In this document: one piece after another, positions 52,287 through 60,901 of the stretch
Layout of the letters: every line of letters begins with the position of its first letter
Position numbering within the stretch: the stretch's first letter is position 1
Source of the DNA: Cytobacillus firmus
Lineage (GTDB): Bacteria; Bacillota; Bacilli; Bacillales; Cytobacillaceae
DNA: 64,000 nt
Direction of reading: 5' to 3'
Assembly: GCF_023612095.1 (NCBI RefSeq)
Contig: NZ_CP086235.1
Location: 4,300,001-4,364,000 of the forward strand
The notes under the pieces: model-generated
The model's input: only the letters and a program-made list of their open reading frames with translations
What the model was told of the DNA's origin: nothing
Database searches by the model: none
Program-made: the position numbers and the translations under genes

Positions 52287-53912
52287 TTACTTCTTATCTG
52301 CCCATTTAAGCTCCAGATATCCAACCGGATGGCGGACAATTCCTGAAACAGCATCATTATAGAGATATACCTGGTTGTAGAAATGGATAGGGATAATCGG
52401 CATTTCTTCGAATAAGATTTTTTCCGCTTCATACATCAGTTCAAAGCGCTTTGCTTCGTCTGCTTCATTCTTAGCATCCTTGATCAGCTGATCGTACTTA
52501 TCATTGCTCCAGCCAGTGCGGTTCATGGAATGTCCTGTCTGGAAGTTTTCAAGGAAGTTGATTGGGTCAGCATAGTCAGCAAGGAATGAGCTTCGGGATA
52601 ATTGGAATTTAAGCGCTTTTTGTTCTTCAGCGAATACATTCCACTCCATATTGGCAAGCTTCACTTCAACGCCAAGGTTTTCCTTGAACATTTGCTGAAG
52701 AGCTTCAGCGATCTTCTTGTGAGAATCACTTGTGCTGTACGTTAAAGTAACTTCAGGAAGTGTTTCATAGCCTTCCTCTTCCATTCCTTTTTTAAGAAGG
52801 GACTTCGCTTCTTCTACATTCGTTTGGACAAGATCTCCTGCTGTTTCACGGAAATCCTTGCCATCAGCATCCTTAAATCCATAGGCTACAAATCCGTATG
52901 CTGGCTTTTCTCCATTCTTGGTTACAAAGTCAACGATTTGCTTCTGGTCCACTGCCATTGAGAAGGCTTTACGGATGTTTTCGTTCTGGAATGGCTCCAT
53001 ATTTACGTTAAATCGGTAGAAATAATCACCGGCCTGGTCTTCAACCTTTGCTTCACCCAATAGCTTTTCGCTCAGCTCAGATGGAACAGCCGATACATCA
53101 AGCTCTCCGGTTTGATACATTTGGTATTCAGTATTGGTATCATCAATGATCGCCCAATTAATTTTATCCAGTTTTACATTATCAGCATCCCAGTATTGAT
53201 CGTTTTTCTCCATTACAAAGTGGCTGTCATGCTCCCACTCTGTCAGGTTGAAAGGACCGTTGCCCACAAAAGATTCTGCTTCAGCAAACCACTTCGGGTT
53301 TTCTGTTGCTACTTTTTCATTGATCGGGAAAAATGCAGGGTTAGTGATTACACTTAAGAAATAAGCCTGCGGACTAACTAAAGTGACTTCAAATTTTTTA
53401 TCATCAACTGCTTTTACTTTTACATCATCAGCTGATCCTTCCCCGTTGTTATAAGCTTCTCCGCCTTCAATGAAGTAGCCGAGGAAAGCGGCTGAAGAAC
53501 CTGTATCAGGATTTAAAAGGCGCTTCCAGGCAAATTCAAAATCACCTGCTGTTACAGGATCGCCATTTGACCATTTGGCATCTTCGCGGATATGGAATGT
53601 ATAAGTCTTTCCATCTTCAGATACATCCCACTTTTCGGCAATGGCTGCTTCCGGCTCATGATTTTTTCCCAGACGTGTCAAACCTTCCATCAAGTTGTTC
53701 AGTGCGCTCCAGGAAACAGAGTCAAAGCCGATTGGAGGGTCAAACGAAGTCGGCTCCTGGCCATTGTTTAAATAAAGCACCTTTTCAGCACTTTCTTCTT
53801 TCTTGCCATCATCCTTGCCGTCTGTTTCTTTGCCTGCATCTTCATTTGCCGTACAGGCTGCCATAACGAATAGCAACACACCTGCAAGCAGCAGCGATAA
53901 AAACTTTTTCAT
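52287..53912 (-). CDS. dppE: Peptide-binding lipoprotein DppE
   Basis: 541 residues, SBP family 5. Lipoprotein signal MKKFLSLLLAGVLLFVMAA followed by the lipobox cysteine at residue 20; KVLYLNNGQEPTSFDPP starts the binding fold, and the family signature FHIREDAKWSNGDPVTAGDFEFAWKRLL lies near residue 113. It captures dipeptides or murein tripeptides outside the membrane for DppBCD. It is separated from dppD by a stem-loop, which may raise its level above the membrane parts. Confidence 0.94.
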   Translation of the reverse strand: MKKFLSLLLAGVLLFVMAACTANEDAGKETDGKDDGKKEESAEKVLYLNNGQEPTSFDPPIGFDSVSWSALNNLMEGLTRLGKNHEPEAAIAEKWDVSEDGKTYTFHIREDAKWSNGDPVTAGDFEFAWKRLLNPDTGSSAAFLGYFIEGGEAYNNGEGSADDVKVKAVDDKKFEVTLVSPQAYFLSVITNPAFFPINEKVATENPKWFAEAESFVGNGPFNLTEWEHDSHFVMEKNDQYWDADNVKLDKINWAIIDDTNTEYQMYQTGELDVSAVPSELSEKLLGEAKVEDQAGDYFYRFNVNMEPFQNENIRKAFSMAVDQKQIVDFVTKNGEKPAYGFVAYGFKDADGKDFRETAGDLVQTNVEEAKSLLKKGMEEEGYETLPEVTLTYSTSDSHKKIAEALQQMFKENLGVEVKLANMEWNVFAEEQKALKFQLSRSSFLADYADPINFLENFQTGHSMNRTGWSNDKYDQLIKDAKNEADEAKRFELMYEAEKILFEEMPIIPIHFYNQVYLYNDAVSGIVRHPVGYLELKWADKK

Positions 53913-53981
53913 TCTTTTTCCCCTCTTAAAATATATTTCTTTATCTACCAGATGCCTGTCTGACAGCTGATAGATTCATAA

Positions 53982-54018
53982 CTTTCGCAGTGCCGTACCG
54001 GGTATGGCACTGCGAAAG
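53982..54018. other. Perfect stem-loop between dppD and dppE
   Basis: 13-bp perfect stem (53982-53994 with 54006-54018, arm CTTTCGCAGTGCC) and an 11-nt loop. No T-run follows on the minus strand, so it is not an intrinsic terminator; an mRNA processing or stabilising structure is more likely (inference). Confidence 0.65.
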
Positions 54019-54025
54019 GAAGTAC

Positions 54026-55024
54026 TTACTTTACACCTGCATGCATTTTTTGTGCCCGCTCATCCTGGAGCCAGCAGTCCACATGATGATCCCGGCTTAA
54101 ATGCGTTTTATAGGGATAAACCCGGTCACATACCTCCATTGCATATTCGCAGCGGGCAGCAAATGGGCATCCAGCCGGCGGAGCGAATAAATCCGGCGGC
54201 GATCCGCCTATGGGAATAAGATCGGCACCATCCAGGTCAAGACGCGGAACGGAATTCAGCAGGCCCTTCGTATAGGGATGCTGAGGATTATAGAAGATTT
54301 CCCTTCGTTCTCCGGCCTCCACTATTTTCCCTGCATACATGACAGCGATGCGGTCTGCTACTTGAGCGACAACCCCCAGGTCATGGGTAATAATTATGAT
54401 AGATACTCCAGTTTTTTTCTGGATATCTTTAAATAAATCCAAAATTTGCGCTTGAATCGTTACATCCAGTGCTGTAGTCGGTTCATCGGCAATCAGCACT
54501 TCCGGCTCACAGACAAGGGCCATGGCAATCACGATCCGCTGCCTCATCCCTCCGCTGAATTGGTGCGGATAATGCTTCAATCTTTCGGATGGATTTGGTA
54601 TTCCAACTAAATTCAGCATTTCCAGGGCCTTTTTACGGGCATCCTGCCTTGATACGGTTTTATGCTGCATAATTCCCTCTATAATTTGCTCCCCGATGGT
54701 AATCGTAGGGTTTAATGCAGTCATGGGATCCTGAAAGATCATCGAAATATCGGCACCGCGGATATCCCGCATTTCAGACTCTTTTAGTTTTGTCAGGTCC
54801 TTCCCTTTAAATAGGACAGAGCCATCTGCTATTCTCCCGGGAGGAGATGGAATCAGCCGCATGATGCTCTGGGACGTTACACTCTTTCCGCAGCCGGATT
54901 CACCAACAATCGCCAGGGTTTCCCCCTTGAAGAGATCAAATGATACACCCCTTACAGCCTGGACTTCCCCGCCATAAGTGGTAAATGTGACATGCAGGTC
55001 TTTTACTTCTAGTACTTTCTCCAT
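54026..55024 (-). CDS. dppD: Peptide ABC transporter ATPase DppD
   Basis: 332 residues. Walker [17 protein letters not shown] loop [13 protein letters not shown], signature [17 protein letters not shown], Walker [13 protein letters not shown], and C-terminal [15 protein letters not shown] of the oligopeptide/dipeptide class. Energises uptake together with the YkfD ATPase. AAGGAGG precedes the ATG. Confidence 0.94.
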   Translation of the reverse strand: MEKVLEVKDLHVTFTTYGGEVQAVRGVSFDLFKGETLAIVGESGCGKSVTSQSIMRLIPSPPGRIADGSVLFKGKDLTKLKESEMRDIRGADISMIFQDPMTALNPTITIGEQIIEGIMQHKTVSRQDARKKALEMLNLVGIPNPSERLKHYPHQFSGGMRQRIVIAMALVCEPEVLIADEPTTALDVTIQAQILDLFKDIQKKTGVSIIIITHDLGVVAQVADRIAVMYAGKIVEAGERREIFYNPQHPYTKGLLNSVPRLDLDGADLIPIGGSPPDLFAPPAGCPFAARCEYAMEVCDRVYPYKTHLSRDHHVDCWLQDERAQKMHAGVK

Positions 55025-55028
55025 GCTG

Positions 55029-55985
55029 CTACCTCCTTAACTTCGGATCGAGGGCATCCTGCAATCCGTCTCCAAGCACATTAAATGAAAACATGGTCAG
55101 GGAAATGAAAAAGGCAGGGAAGAACAGGCGCCACCAGTGACCTGATAGAATCGTAGACAGTCCATCATTGGCCATGGATCCCCAGCTGGCAAAAGGCGGC
55201 TGAATACCTAATCCCAGAAAGCTCAGGAACGCCTCTGCAAAGATGGCTGATGGCACTGTTAAAGTCATCTGGACAATGATAGGGCCCATCGTGTTCGGCA
55301 GCAGGTTTTTCTTTATAATCCTCGATGTTTTTGTTCCGAAAGTCTTTGATGCCAGTACAAATTCATAGTTCTTGATCTGCAGAACCTGTCCGCGGACAAT
55401 CCGGGCCATCCCGACCCAGCCCGTTACGGAAAGGGCGAATATAATGGTGAACAAACCAGGTCCCATTACAACACTGATTAAAATAACAACCAGCAAATAA
55501 GGAAGTCCATAAAGAATTTCCACTACCCTCATCATGGCATTATCTGTTCTGCCGCCTTTATAGCCGGCAATACCGCCGTAAATGACTCCGATTGCAAAAT
55601 CAATCATGGCTGCCACGATTCCAACGAATAAGGAGATCCTTGCTCCGTACCATGTTCTTGCAAAAACATCCCGGCCTAATTCATCTGTTCCAAACCAGTA
55701 TTTTGAAGATGGCGGAAGATTCTGATTGGCCAATGACTGCTGGGATACATTATGCGGAGAAATCATCGGGCCGAATATGGCCATAAAGGCTAAGGCTATA
55801 AGAAAGAATAGCCCTGCCATCGCCAGTTTATTTTTCAAAAGCCGGCGCCATGCATCCTGCCAATAAGAAAGGCTTGGCCTTACAACTGCTTCCGCTGCAT
55901 CCTCGTCTTTGGCCTTTGGCATAAACCAGTCATCCGGAATATCGGGTGCAAGGTTGCGGTTATCATGCTGTTTGCGCAGTTCCAT
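55029..55985 (-). CDS. dppC: Peptide ABC permease DppC
   Basis: 318 residues, six membrane segments, OppC/DppC type. The N-terminal cytoplasmic part (to about residue 50) precedes KNKLAMAGLFFLIALAFMAIFGPMI; the EAA loop is FVLASKTFGTKTSRIIKKNLLPN near residue 205. The TAATG junction with dppB shares one base. Confidence 0.94.
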   Translation of the reverse strand: MELRKQHDNRNLAPDIPDDWFMPKAKDEDAAEAVVRPSLSYWQDAWRRLLKNKLAMAGLFFLIALAFMAIFGPMISPHNVSQQSLANQNLPPSSKYWFGTDELGRDVFARTWYGARISLFVGIVAAMIDFAIGVIYGGIAGYKGGRTDNAMMRVVEILYGLPYLLVVILISVVMGPGLFTIIFALSVTGWVGMARIVRGQVLQIKNYEFVLASKTFGTKTSRIIKKNLLPNTMGPIIVQMTLTVPSAIFAEAFLSFLGLGIQPPFASWGSMANDGLSTILSGHWWRLFFPAFFISLTMFSFNVLGDGLQDALDPKLRR

Positions 55986-56917
55986 TAGCTCGCCTCCTTT
56001 TTATGAAGCTTAATTCTTGGGTCCAGAACTCCGTATGCAATGTCCACGAGGAACAGCATTATAATCAAAATCGAGCTGTAGAAAACGGTGGTTCCCATAA
56101 TGACGGGATAATCACGCGTATTGATGCTTTCTACGAAATACTTTCCCATTCCGGGAATGGCAAATATTTTTTCAATAACAAAGGTTCCTGTCAAAATGCT
56201 TGCAGCAAGCGACCCCAATACGGTTACAACAGGCAGAAGGGCATTTCTCAGTGCATGTTTAAAAACAATTTTCACCGGTGACAGGCCTTTAGCCTTGGCC
56301 GTCTTGATGTAATCCTGTGTCAGAACTTCCAGCATGCTTGAACGTGTCAGACGGGCGATAATCGCCATAGGACCGGTCGCAAGCGCCAGAGTCGGCAGAA
56401 TCATATGCTTAGGGCTTGACCAGGTAGCCACCGGGAGGATTGCCAGGTTGACAGCAAGCTGCTGAATTAATAGTGTGGCAAGCACAAAGTTTGGCACTGA
56501 TATTCCCAGAACTGCAATGGTCATCGCTAAATAATCAATAAAGCCATTGTGCCGGAGAGCTGCGATGATTCCGAGCGCAATCCCTGAGATAACAGCCACA
56601 ATCAAAGTGACGATTCCCAGTTCAAACGACACCGGGAACCCCCGTCCCAGCATTTCATTCACCGTCTGTGAGGACTTTTTAATAGATGGTCCAAAGTCAA
56701 ATGTTGCAACGGATTTCAAGTACATCCCATATTGGACATACAGCGGTTCGTCCAAATGATAGAATTTCTCCATATTCCGCTGGACCGCTTCGCTGGTGTT
56801 TCTTTCTTCATTAAAAGGCGATCCGGGTATGGAGTGCATTAAGAAAAACGTCAGAGTGATAATGAACCAAAGTGTGACGACCATTGCGATGAGGCGTTTT
56901 ATTATGTATCCAGTCAT
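55985..56917 (-). CDS. dppB: Peptide ABC permease DppB
   Basis: 310 residues, OppB/DppB type with six membrane segments: MVVTLWFIITLTFFLMHSIPGSPF, AVISGIALGIIAALRHNGFIDYLAM and the EAA loop YIKTAKAKGLSPVKIVFKHALRNALLPV near residue 205. Pairs with DppC to form the translocation path. Confidence 0.94.
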   Translation of the reverse strand: MTGYIIKRLIAMVVTLWFIITLTFFLMHSIPGSPFNEERNTSEAVQRNMEKFYHLDEPLYVQYGMYLKSVATFDFGPSIKKSSQTVNEMLGRGFPVSFELGIVTLIVAVISGIALGIIAALRHNGFIDYLAMTIAVLGISVPNFVLATLLIQQLAVNLAILPVATWSSPKHMILPTLALATGPMAIIARLTRSSMLEVLTQDYIKTAKAKGLSPVKIVFKHALRNALLPVVTVLGSLAASILTGTFVIEKIFAIPGMGKYFVESINTRDYPVIMGTTVFYSSILIIMLFLVDIAYGVLDPRIKLHKKEAS

Positions 56918-56930
56918 TCATTAACACTTC

Positions 56931-57755
56931 CTAACAGAATGTAGTTCTCATGGCCAGCTCAGTCATCACGAGCATAGCCTGGTATGCTTCAAGAATATCT
57001 TTAGCCTGATAGCGGACAATGGTTGTATTTTCTTCTATCTCTGCACCAGGCATTAAAGCAGCCCACTCAGCCTGGCCATAGTTGGCAAATTCAATTCTCA
57101 ACACAGGGTTTTCCGGCGGCACAAGCGGCTTGACAAGCTCCTTTTTGCTAAGTGCCTCTGCCGCTTTTTCTCTTAAAAGCAGGCCCGCTTTCGCAGGAGT
57201 AAGCGATTTCACAGCAGACCGTGATATCGTCTCTTTTACAACAGCTGTTGTCACATTCGGGATTAATTTCTCTGCTTCCAGTGCCGCCTGGTCATCTCCG
57301 GCCACCATTAGAACCGGCACGCCATGATAGCCAGCCACATAAGCATTGAAGCCCATTTCTCCAATGGCATGATCATTGATGTACATATTTCTTACACCGA
57401 AGATCATGGAGTGGGACATAACCCCTTTCATGGAAGCACGTGCATGATATCCAACAAACATGGCACCAGTAAAGCTTGAGTCCAGGCCCTGAACCATTGA
57501 ATATGGCTTAACATCACCCGTAATCAGCTGTGTCTCCGGGTGCATTCTTTCAATTAGCAGGTTGTTCATTTTCGAGTGGCTGTCATTGACAATCACCTCA
57601 CTGCAGCCTTCTTCAAAGGCAGCTGTCACCACATGGTTTGCCTCATCAGTCATAATTACCCTGCTGCGTTCATAATTGTGCTTTGATGATCCGACATGTG
57701 TATGATCAGCCAGACCCGTAATTCCTTCCATATCAACAGATAGATAAAGCTTCAT
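56931..57755 (-). CDS. dppA: D-aminopeptidase DppA (peptidase family M55)
   Basis: 274 residues. Metal-binding motifs of the decameric zinc D-aminopeptidase: SVDMEGITGL at the N-terminus (Asp8, Glu10), VNDSHSKMNNLL near residue 60, VGYHARASMKGVMSHS near residue 104 and DHAIGEMGFNAYVAG near residue 130. It releases D-amino acids (D-Ala) from short peptides, fitting recycling of wall peptides. GGAGG precedes the ATG by 8 nt. First gene of the dpp operon, with a CodY-type box at the promoter. Confidence 0.94.
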   Translation of the reverse strand: MKLYLSVDMEGITGLADHTHVGSSKHNYERSRVIMTDEANHVVTAAFEEGCSEVIVNDSHSKMNNLLIERMHPETQLITGDVKPYSMVQGLDSSFTGAMFVGYHARASMKGVMSHSMIFGVRNMYINDHAIGEMGFNAYVAGYHGVPVLMVAGDDQAALEAEKLIPNVTTAVVKETISRSAVKSLTPAKAGLLLREKAAEALSKKELVKPLVPPENPVLRIEFANYGQAEWAALMPGAEIEENTTIVRYQAKDILEAYQAMLVMTELAMRTTFC

Positions 57756-57795
57756 TCAGAATCCTCCAAAATATTATATTATTATAGTTTTCTAT

Positions 57796-57827
57796 ATTGT
57801 AGATCATTTTGATATTTTCTGTAAATT
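57796..57827 (-). promoter_or_regulatory. dppA promoter with overlapping CodY-type box
   Basis: Minus strand TTTACA (57825-57820), 18-nt spacer, TACAAT (57801-57796). AATTTACAGAAAATA (57827-57813) overlaps the -35 box and matches the CodY consensus AATTTTCWGAAAATT at 13 of 15 positions. The B. subtilis dpp operon is repressed by CodY when branched-chain amino acids and GTP are plentiful. Confidence 0.75.
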
Positions 57828-57871
57828 AAATCAGCAATTTATTTACCTTTTAAATTGTTATTAGCCTATCA

Positions 57872-58014
57872 ATGTTGCCCGTTGATTTCCGCTCCAGGAT
57901 GCTCAGCAAACCGCGGGGCAGGCGGTGAGCCTCCTCAACGCTTCGCGTCTGCGGGATCTCACCTGTCCCGCTACTCCCGCTGGAGTCTCGCACCTTCCGC
58001 TACAATCAACTCAG
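57872..58014. repeat. Dispersed palindromic repeat, family 2, copy 2 (143 bp)
   Basis: Same sequence and orientation as 22384-22586 but without the internal 60-bp segment: the CCCGCTGGAGTCTCGCACC junction is continuous here. It lies upstream of the dppA promoter, in the 347-bp gap between dppA and the DUF3870 gene; the rest of the gap holds the dppA promoter and the DUF3870 terminator. Confidence 0.85.
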
Positions 58015-58032
58015 TAATTAATATACTAAATA

Positions 58033-58074
58033 CAAAAAATCCAGCTATCGGAGATGTTCTCTGATAGCTGGATT
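58033..58074 (-). terminator. Terminator after the DUF3870 gene
   Basis: Stem AATCCAGCTATC/GATAGCTGGATT plus inner GAG/CTC pairs, followed by TTTTTGTATTT on the minus strand. Confidence 0.8.
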
Positions 58075-58102
58075 TCATCTGCGGAAAACAGAAAAAGCAG
58101 CT

Positions 58103-58420
58103 TTATTTATTCATGATTTGTGTATATTTTATATGGGCGTTTTTAAAGGCAACTATCAGGGCCTTTTGCGAGGAGCCGAAGTAGCGGCTTTCGATTTCTT
58201 CTGATACTTTGTCTGCTTCCAGTATGGATTTGCCGACAAATATCGATTTAATAAACAATGAGGTTAAATTTATGGTAGATGAACATTCTGCATCTACTAT
58301 TTCATCTGTTTCTCTGTCGATCACAAGGCCGATAAAAAAGCCATTGTATTTTTGCATAATCGGATTGTTCAATGATGTTTTGCTGTCTCCGATGATATAG
58401 ACGGTATTTTGTCTGTACAT
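58103..58420 (-). CDS. DUF3870-type protein
   Basis: 105 residues: NTVYIIGDSKTSLNNPIMQ, GFFIGLVIDRETDEIVDAECSST and ESRYFGSSQKALIVAFKNAHIKY. I recall this pattern as DUF3870, frequent in Firmicutes; the conserved DAECS and FGSSQKA could form an active or binding site. Function unknown. GGAGG lies 7 nt before the ATG. Monocistronic. Confidence 0.8.
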   Translation of the reverse strand: MYRQNTVYIIGDSKTSLNNPIMQKYNGFFIGLVIDRETDEIVDAECSSTINLTSLFIKSIFVGKSILEADKVSEEIESRYFGSSQKALIVAFKNAHIKYTQIMNK

Positions 58421-58599
58421 GAACTTGCCTCCTGCAGACCCGGATATTATATGAGGCGTTTATGAGGTTATCATAAACATTCATTATAATGCATGGCCCG
58501 TACCAAAATTGTAATACAACAGAAGCTGTATTACAATCACTTTTCAATACTTTTCTAAATATTTTATCAATTGAATCCATCCATTGCATGCAGGTTCAA

Positions 58600-59787
58600 T
58601 TATTTTTGCCCTGCAAGTCTCAATGCATATTCCAGCAGGTCCTCCCCGCTCATGAGCTTGTCTCCCCCACCCTGTGCAAATTGAGGATTCCCGCCGCCTT
58701 TGCCGTTAATTTTCTTCAGAAGTTCTGCTGAAAGGCTCTTCATATCAGATTCAGAATCTGCTCCCCTGGCACAGACAAATTGGAGTTTTTCGGCTGTTTC
58801 ATTGATTAGGATCACATCGGCCGTTTCAGATTGAGAGGCGATTAAGCGTGCCAGCTTCTGCAGCTCCTGGATGGATCTCCCCTCAAAGACCTTACTGAGG
58901 CACTTCTCCTTTCCGGCTGTGAACATTTCTTTTGCTTCATAGTCTAATAGGGCTTCCTTTGCTGCTTCCAGCTGCTTCTCCAGTTCCTTTCCATTTTCAA
59001 TCAGGCGGCTGGCCGCTGAAGGCAGCTCCTGCTCTGGTGCATTTAGAAGATGACTCAGATTCCCGGTAATTTCATGTTTGGACTGAAGCTGCGTGAGAAT
59101 CCGGCTGCCGCAGATGAACTGTACGCGGATTTTCTTTTTTTGGCGCTCCCAGTCCAATATTTTCACCCCGGCTACCTGGCCGGTTGAAGATGGGTGTGTT
59201 CCGCCGCATCCGTTATAATCAAATTCCGGAATGATTACAAGCCGGATATCTTCACTGACAGACAGCTGCTTGCGGAGCGGGAATTGGGAAGCTTCCTCTG
59301 CATTCACCCACCTGGCTTCAATCGGGCGATTCTCAAGAATGATGTCATTAGCCAGTCTCTCCGCTTCCTCTGCGTGCCAGGCAGGCAGTTCACTAATTTC
59401 CAAATCAATGGTTAAGGTTTCTTTGCCTAAATGAAAGCTGACGGTTTTATAGCCGTAAAGCTCTTCAAATGCAGCCGATAATATATGCTGGCCGGCATGC
59501 TGCTGCATATGGTCAAACCGTCTGCTCCAATCGATCTCTCCTGATACTCCCGAATAGGAAGAGTCCAATTCTTTTTCTAAATAATGACGGATTTCCCCCT
59601 CCACTTCTTCGACACCCGCCACTTTTAGGCCGTTAAGCGTCCCCTCATCATGAGGCTGTCCTCCGCCAGTTGGATAAAAGGCCGTTTCTTTCAGGACGGC
59701 ATATATCCCCCTGTCGTCTGCTGCCTGATATACAAGTTCTGTTTCAAATGTTTTGATATATGGGTTTTCATAATAAAGTTTTTTCAT
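58600..59787 (-). CDS. AlaX-type alanyl-tRNA editing protein with DHHA1 domain
   Basis: 395 residues. N-terminal AlaRS-like part (YPTGGGQPHDEGTLNG), the editing site with DHMQQHAGQHILSAAFEE (HxxxH) near residue 90 and CGGTHPSSTGQVAGVKI near residue 195 (Cys and His ligands), and a C-terminal DHHA1 domain with GKGGGNPQFAQGGG near residue 362. It hydrolyses mischarged Ser- or Gly-tRNA(Ala). No synthetase domain is present, so this is a free-standing trans-editing protein of the long AlaX class. Its preference between Ser and Gly cannot be read from sequence. Confidence 0.9.
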   Translation of the reverse strand: MKKLYYENPYIKTFETELVYQAADDRGIYAVLKETAFYPTGGGQPHDEGTLNGLKVAGVEEVEGEIRHYLEKELDSSYSGVSGEIDWSRRFDHMQQHAGQHILSAAFEELYGYKTVSFHLGKETLTIDLEISELPAWHAEEAERLANDIILENRPIEARWVNAEEASQFPLRKQLSVSEDIRLVIIPEFDYNGCGGTHPSSTGQVAGVKILDWERQKKKIRVQFICGSRILTQLQSKHEITGNLSHLLNAPEQELPSAASRLIENGKELEKQLEAAKEALLDYEAKEMFTAGKEKCLSKVFEGRSIQELQKLARLIASQSETADVILINETAEKLQFVCARGADSESDMKSLSAELLKKINGKGGGNPQFAQGGGDKLMSGEDLLEYALRLAGQK

Positions 59788-59898
59788 AGAGAATCAACCT
59801 TCCTTGTGCCTTTTCTATTTTTAAAACTACCGATTATGCAGTTACAGGTCAAGCCAGCTATTAGTCAAGGGGAAATTAATAGTAATTTTATCCACTCG

Positions 59899-59924
59899 GT
59901 TTATGAGCGTAATGAAAAAGGTAT
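59899..59924 (+). promoter_or_regulatory. Sigma-B-like promoter of the general stress gene
   Basis: GTTTAT (59899-59904), 14-nt spacer, AGGTAT (59919-59924), close to the GTTTAA-N14-GGGTAT consensus and 44 bp before the start codon. Confidence 0.65.
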
Positions 59925-59967
59925 GTACACCAATAGATAAGCAAAAATTATTAAGGAGATGATGAAC

Positions 59968-60732
59968 ATGGCAACAAACAAACATATTGTAGGTGCATAC
60001 GATACAGAACAGGAAGCTATTCAAGCGGTTGAAAAGTTAAGAGCAGAAGGTTACCGTCCTGAAGATATTTCCGTAATCAGTAAAAATAAAGACGATGTGG
60101 ATGCCGTTACAGAAGAAACAGGCACAAAAACGGAAGAAGGATTAGCTGCCGGAGCAGCTACTGGCGGTGTTCTGGGAGGATTAACAGGTCTTCTGGCGGG
60201 TGTAGGTGCATTGGCGATTCCTGGAATCGGACCAATTGTGGCTGCCGGACCAATTGCTGCTACATTAACAGGAGCCGCTGTTGGTGCAGGTGCCGGCGGT
60301 ATTGCCGGAGCATTGATCGGCATGGGCATTCCAGAGGAAGAAGCACATCGCTATGAAGCAGATGTCAAATCAGGAAAAATCCTTGTGTTAGTCGATCCTG
60401 ATGCGAAGTCTGCAGACTTTACTGATGGCTATACAAATACGGACCGTTCCATTGTAGATGGAGATAGAACAACGTACACAAGCACTGATCCTTTAAATCC
60501 AGGCGAGCTTGATCGCGGAACGAACGCTTTTAAGGATAACACCAGAAACAGCAGCGGTGTTTGGACAGATGAGAATCTGGATCTAAACCGACCGCTGAGC
60601 GGAAACCCTGAAGATCTGAGCACAAATGACCGCACGGTTTCGGCCTATAACGATGATGTCGATACCCGCAATCGAGATGCGTATGATTTTAACAATGTGA
60701 GGGAAAACCGCAATAACCCTTATAAAGGATAA
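59968..60732 (+). CDS. General stress protein, YflT/GSP17M-like N-terminal domain
   Basis: 254 residues. Residues 1-55 (KHIVGAYDTEQEAIQAVEKL, YRPEDISVISKNKDD) form a GSP17M-type domain; residues about 58-115 are a glycine/alanine-rich hydrophobic stretch (GAATGGVLGGLTGLLAGVGA, GAAVGAGAGGIAGALIGMGI) of the glycine-zipper kind; the C-terminal half is polar and disordered, rich in N, D, T and R. Such proteins belong to the sigma-B regulon in bacilli, which agrees with the promoter at 59899-59924. ATG 59968 is 9 nt after AAGGAG. Molecular role unknown. Confidence 0.85.
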   Translation: MATNKHIVGAYDTEQEAIQAVEKLRAEGYRPEDISVISKNKDDVDAVTEETGTKTEEGLAAGAATGGVLGGLTGLLAGVGALAIPGIGPIVAAGPIAATLTGAAVGAGAGGIAGALIGMGIPEEEAHRYEADVKSGKILVLVDPDAKSADFTDGYTNTDRSIVDGDRTTYTSTDPLNPGELDRGTNAFKDNTRNSSGVWTDENLDLNRPLSGNPEDLSTNDRTVSAYNDDVDTRNRDAYDFNNVRENRNNPYKG

Positions 60733-60735
60733 TGG

Positions 60736-60774
60736 AAAAAGAGCTATTCCCACCATGGGAGTAGCTCTTTTTTT
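60736..60774 (+). terminator. Terminator after the general stress gene
   Basis: Stem AAAGAGCTATTCCC/GGGAGTAGCTCTTT with a short loop, then TTTTT. Confidence 0.9.
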
Positions 60775-60901
60775 GATATAGAGATTCACAGCAGTTAATC
60801 GTGAAGAAATTCCATATTTTTCATCTTTTTCCTCCTGGTTTTCAAAGCTATACTTAATTGTAATGAATGGAAAAATAGTAACTTAGCGGGGGGAAATGCT
60901 A

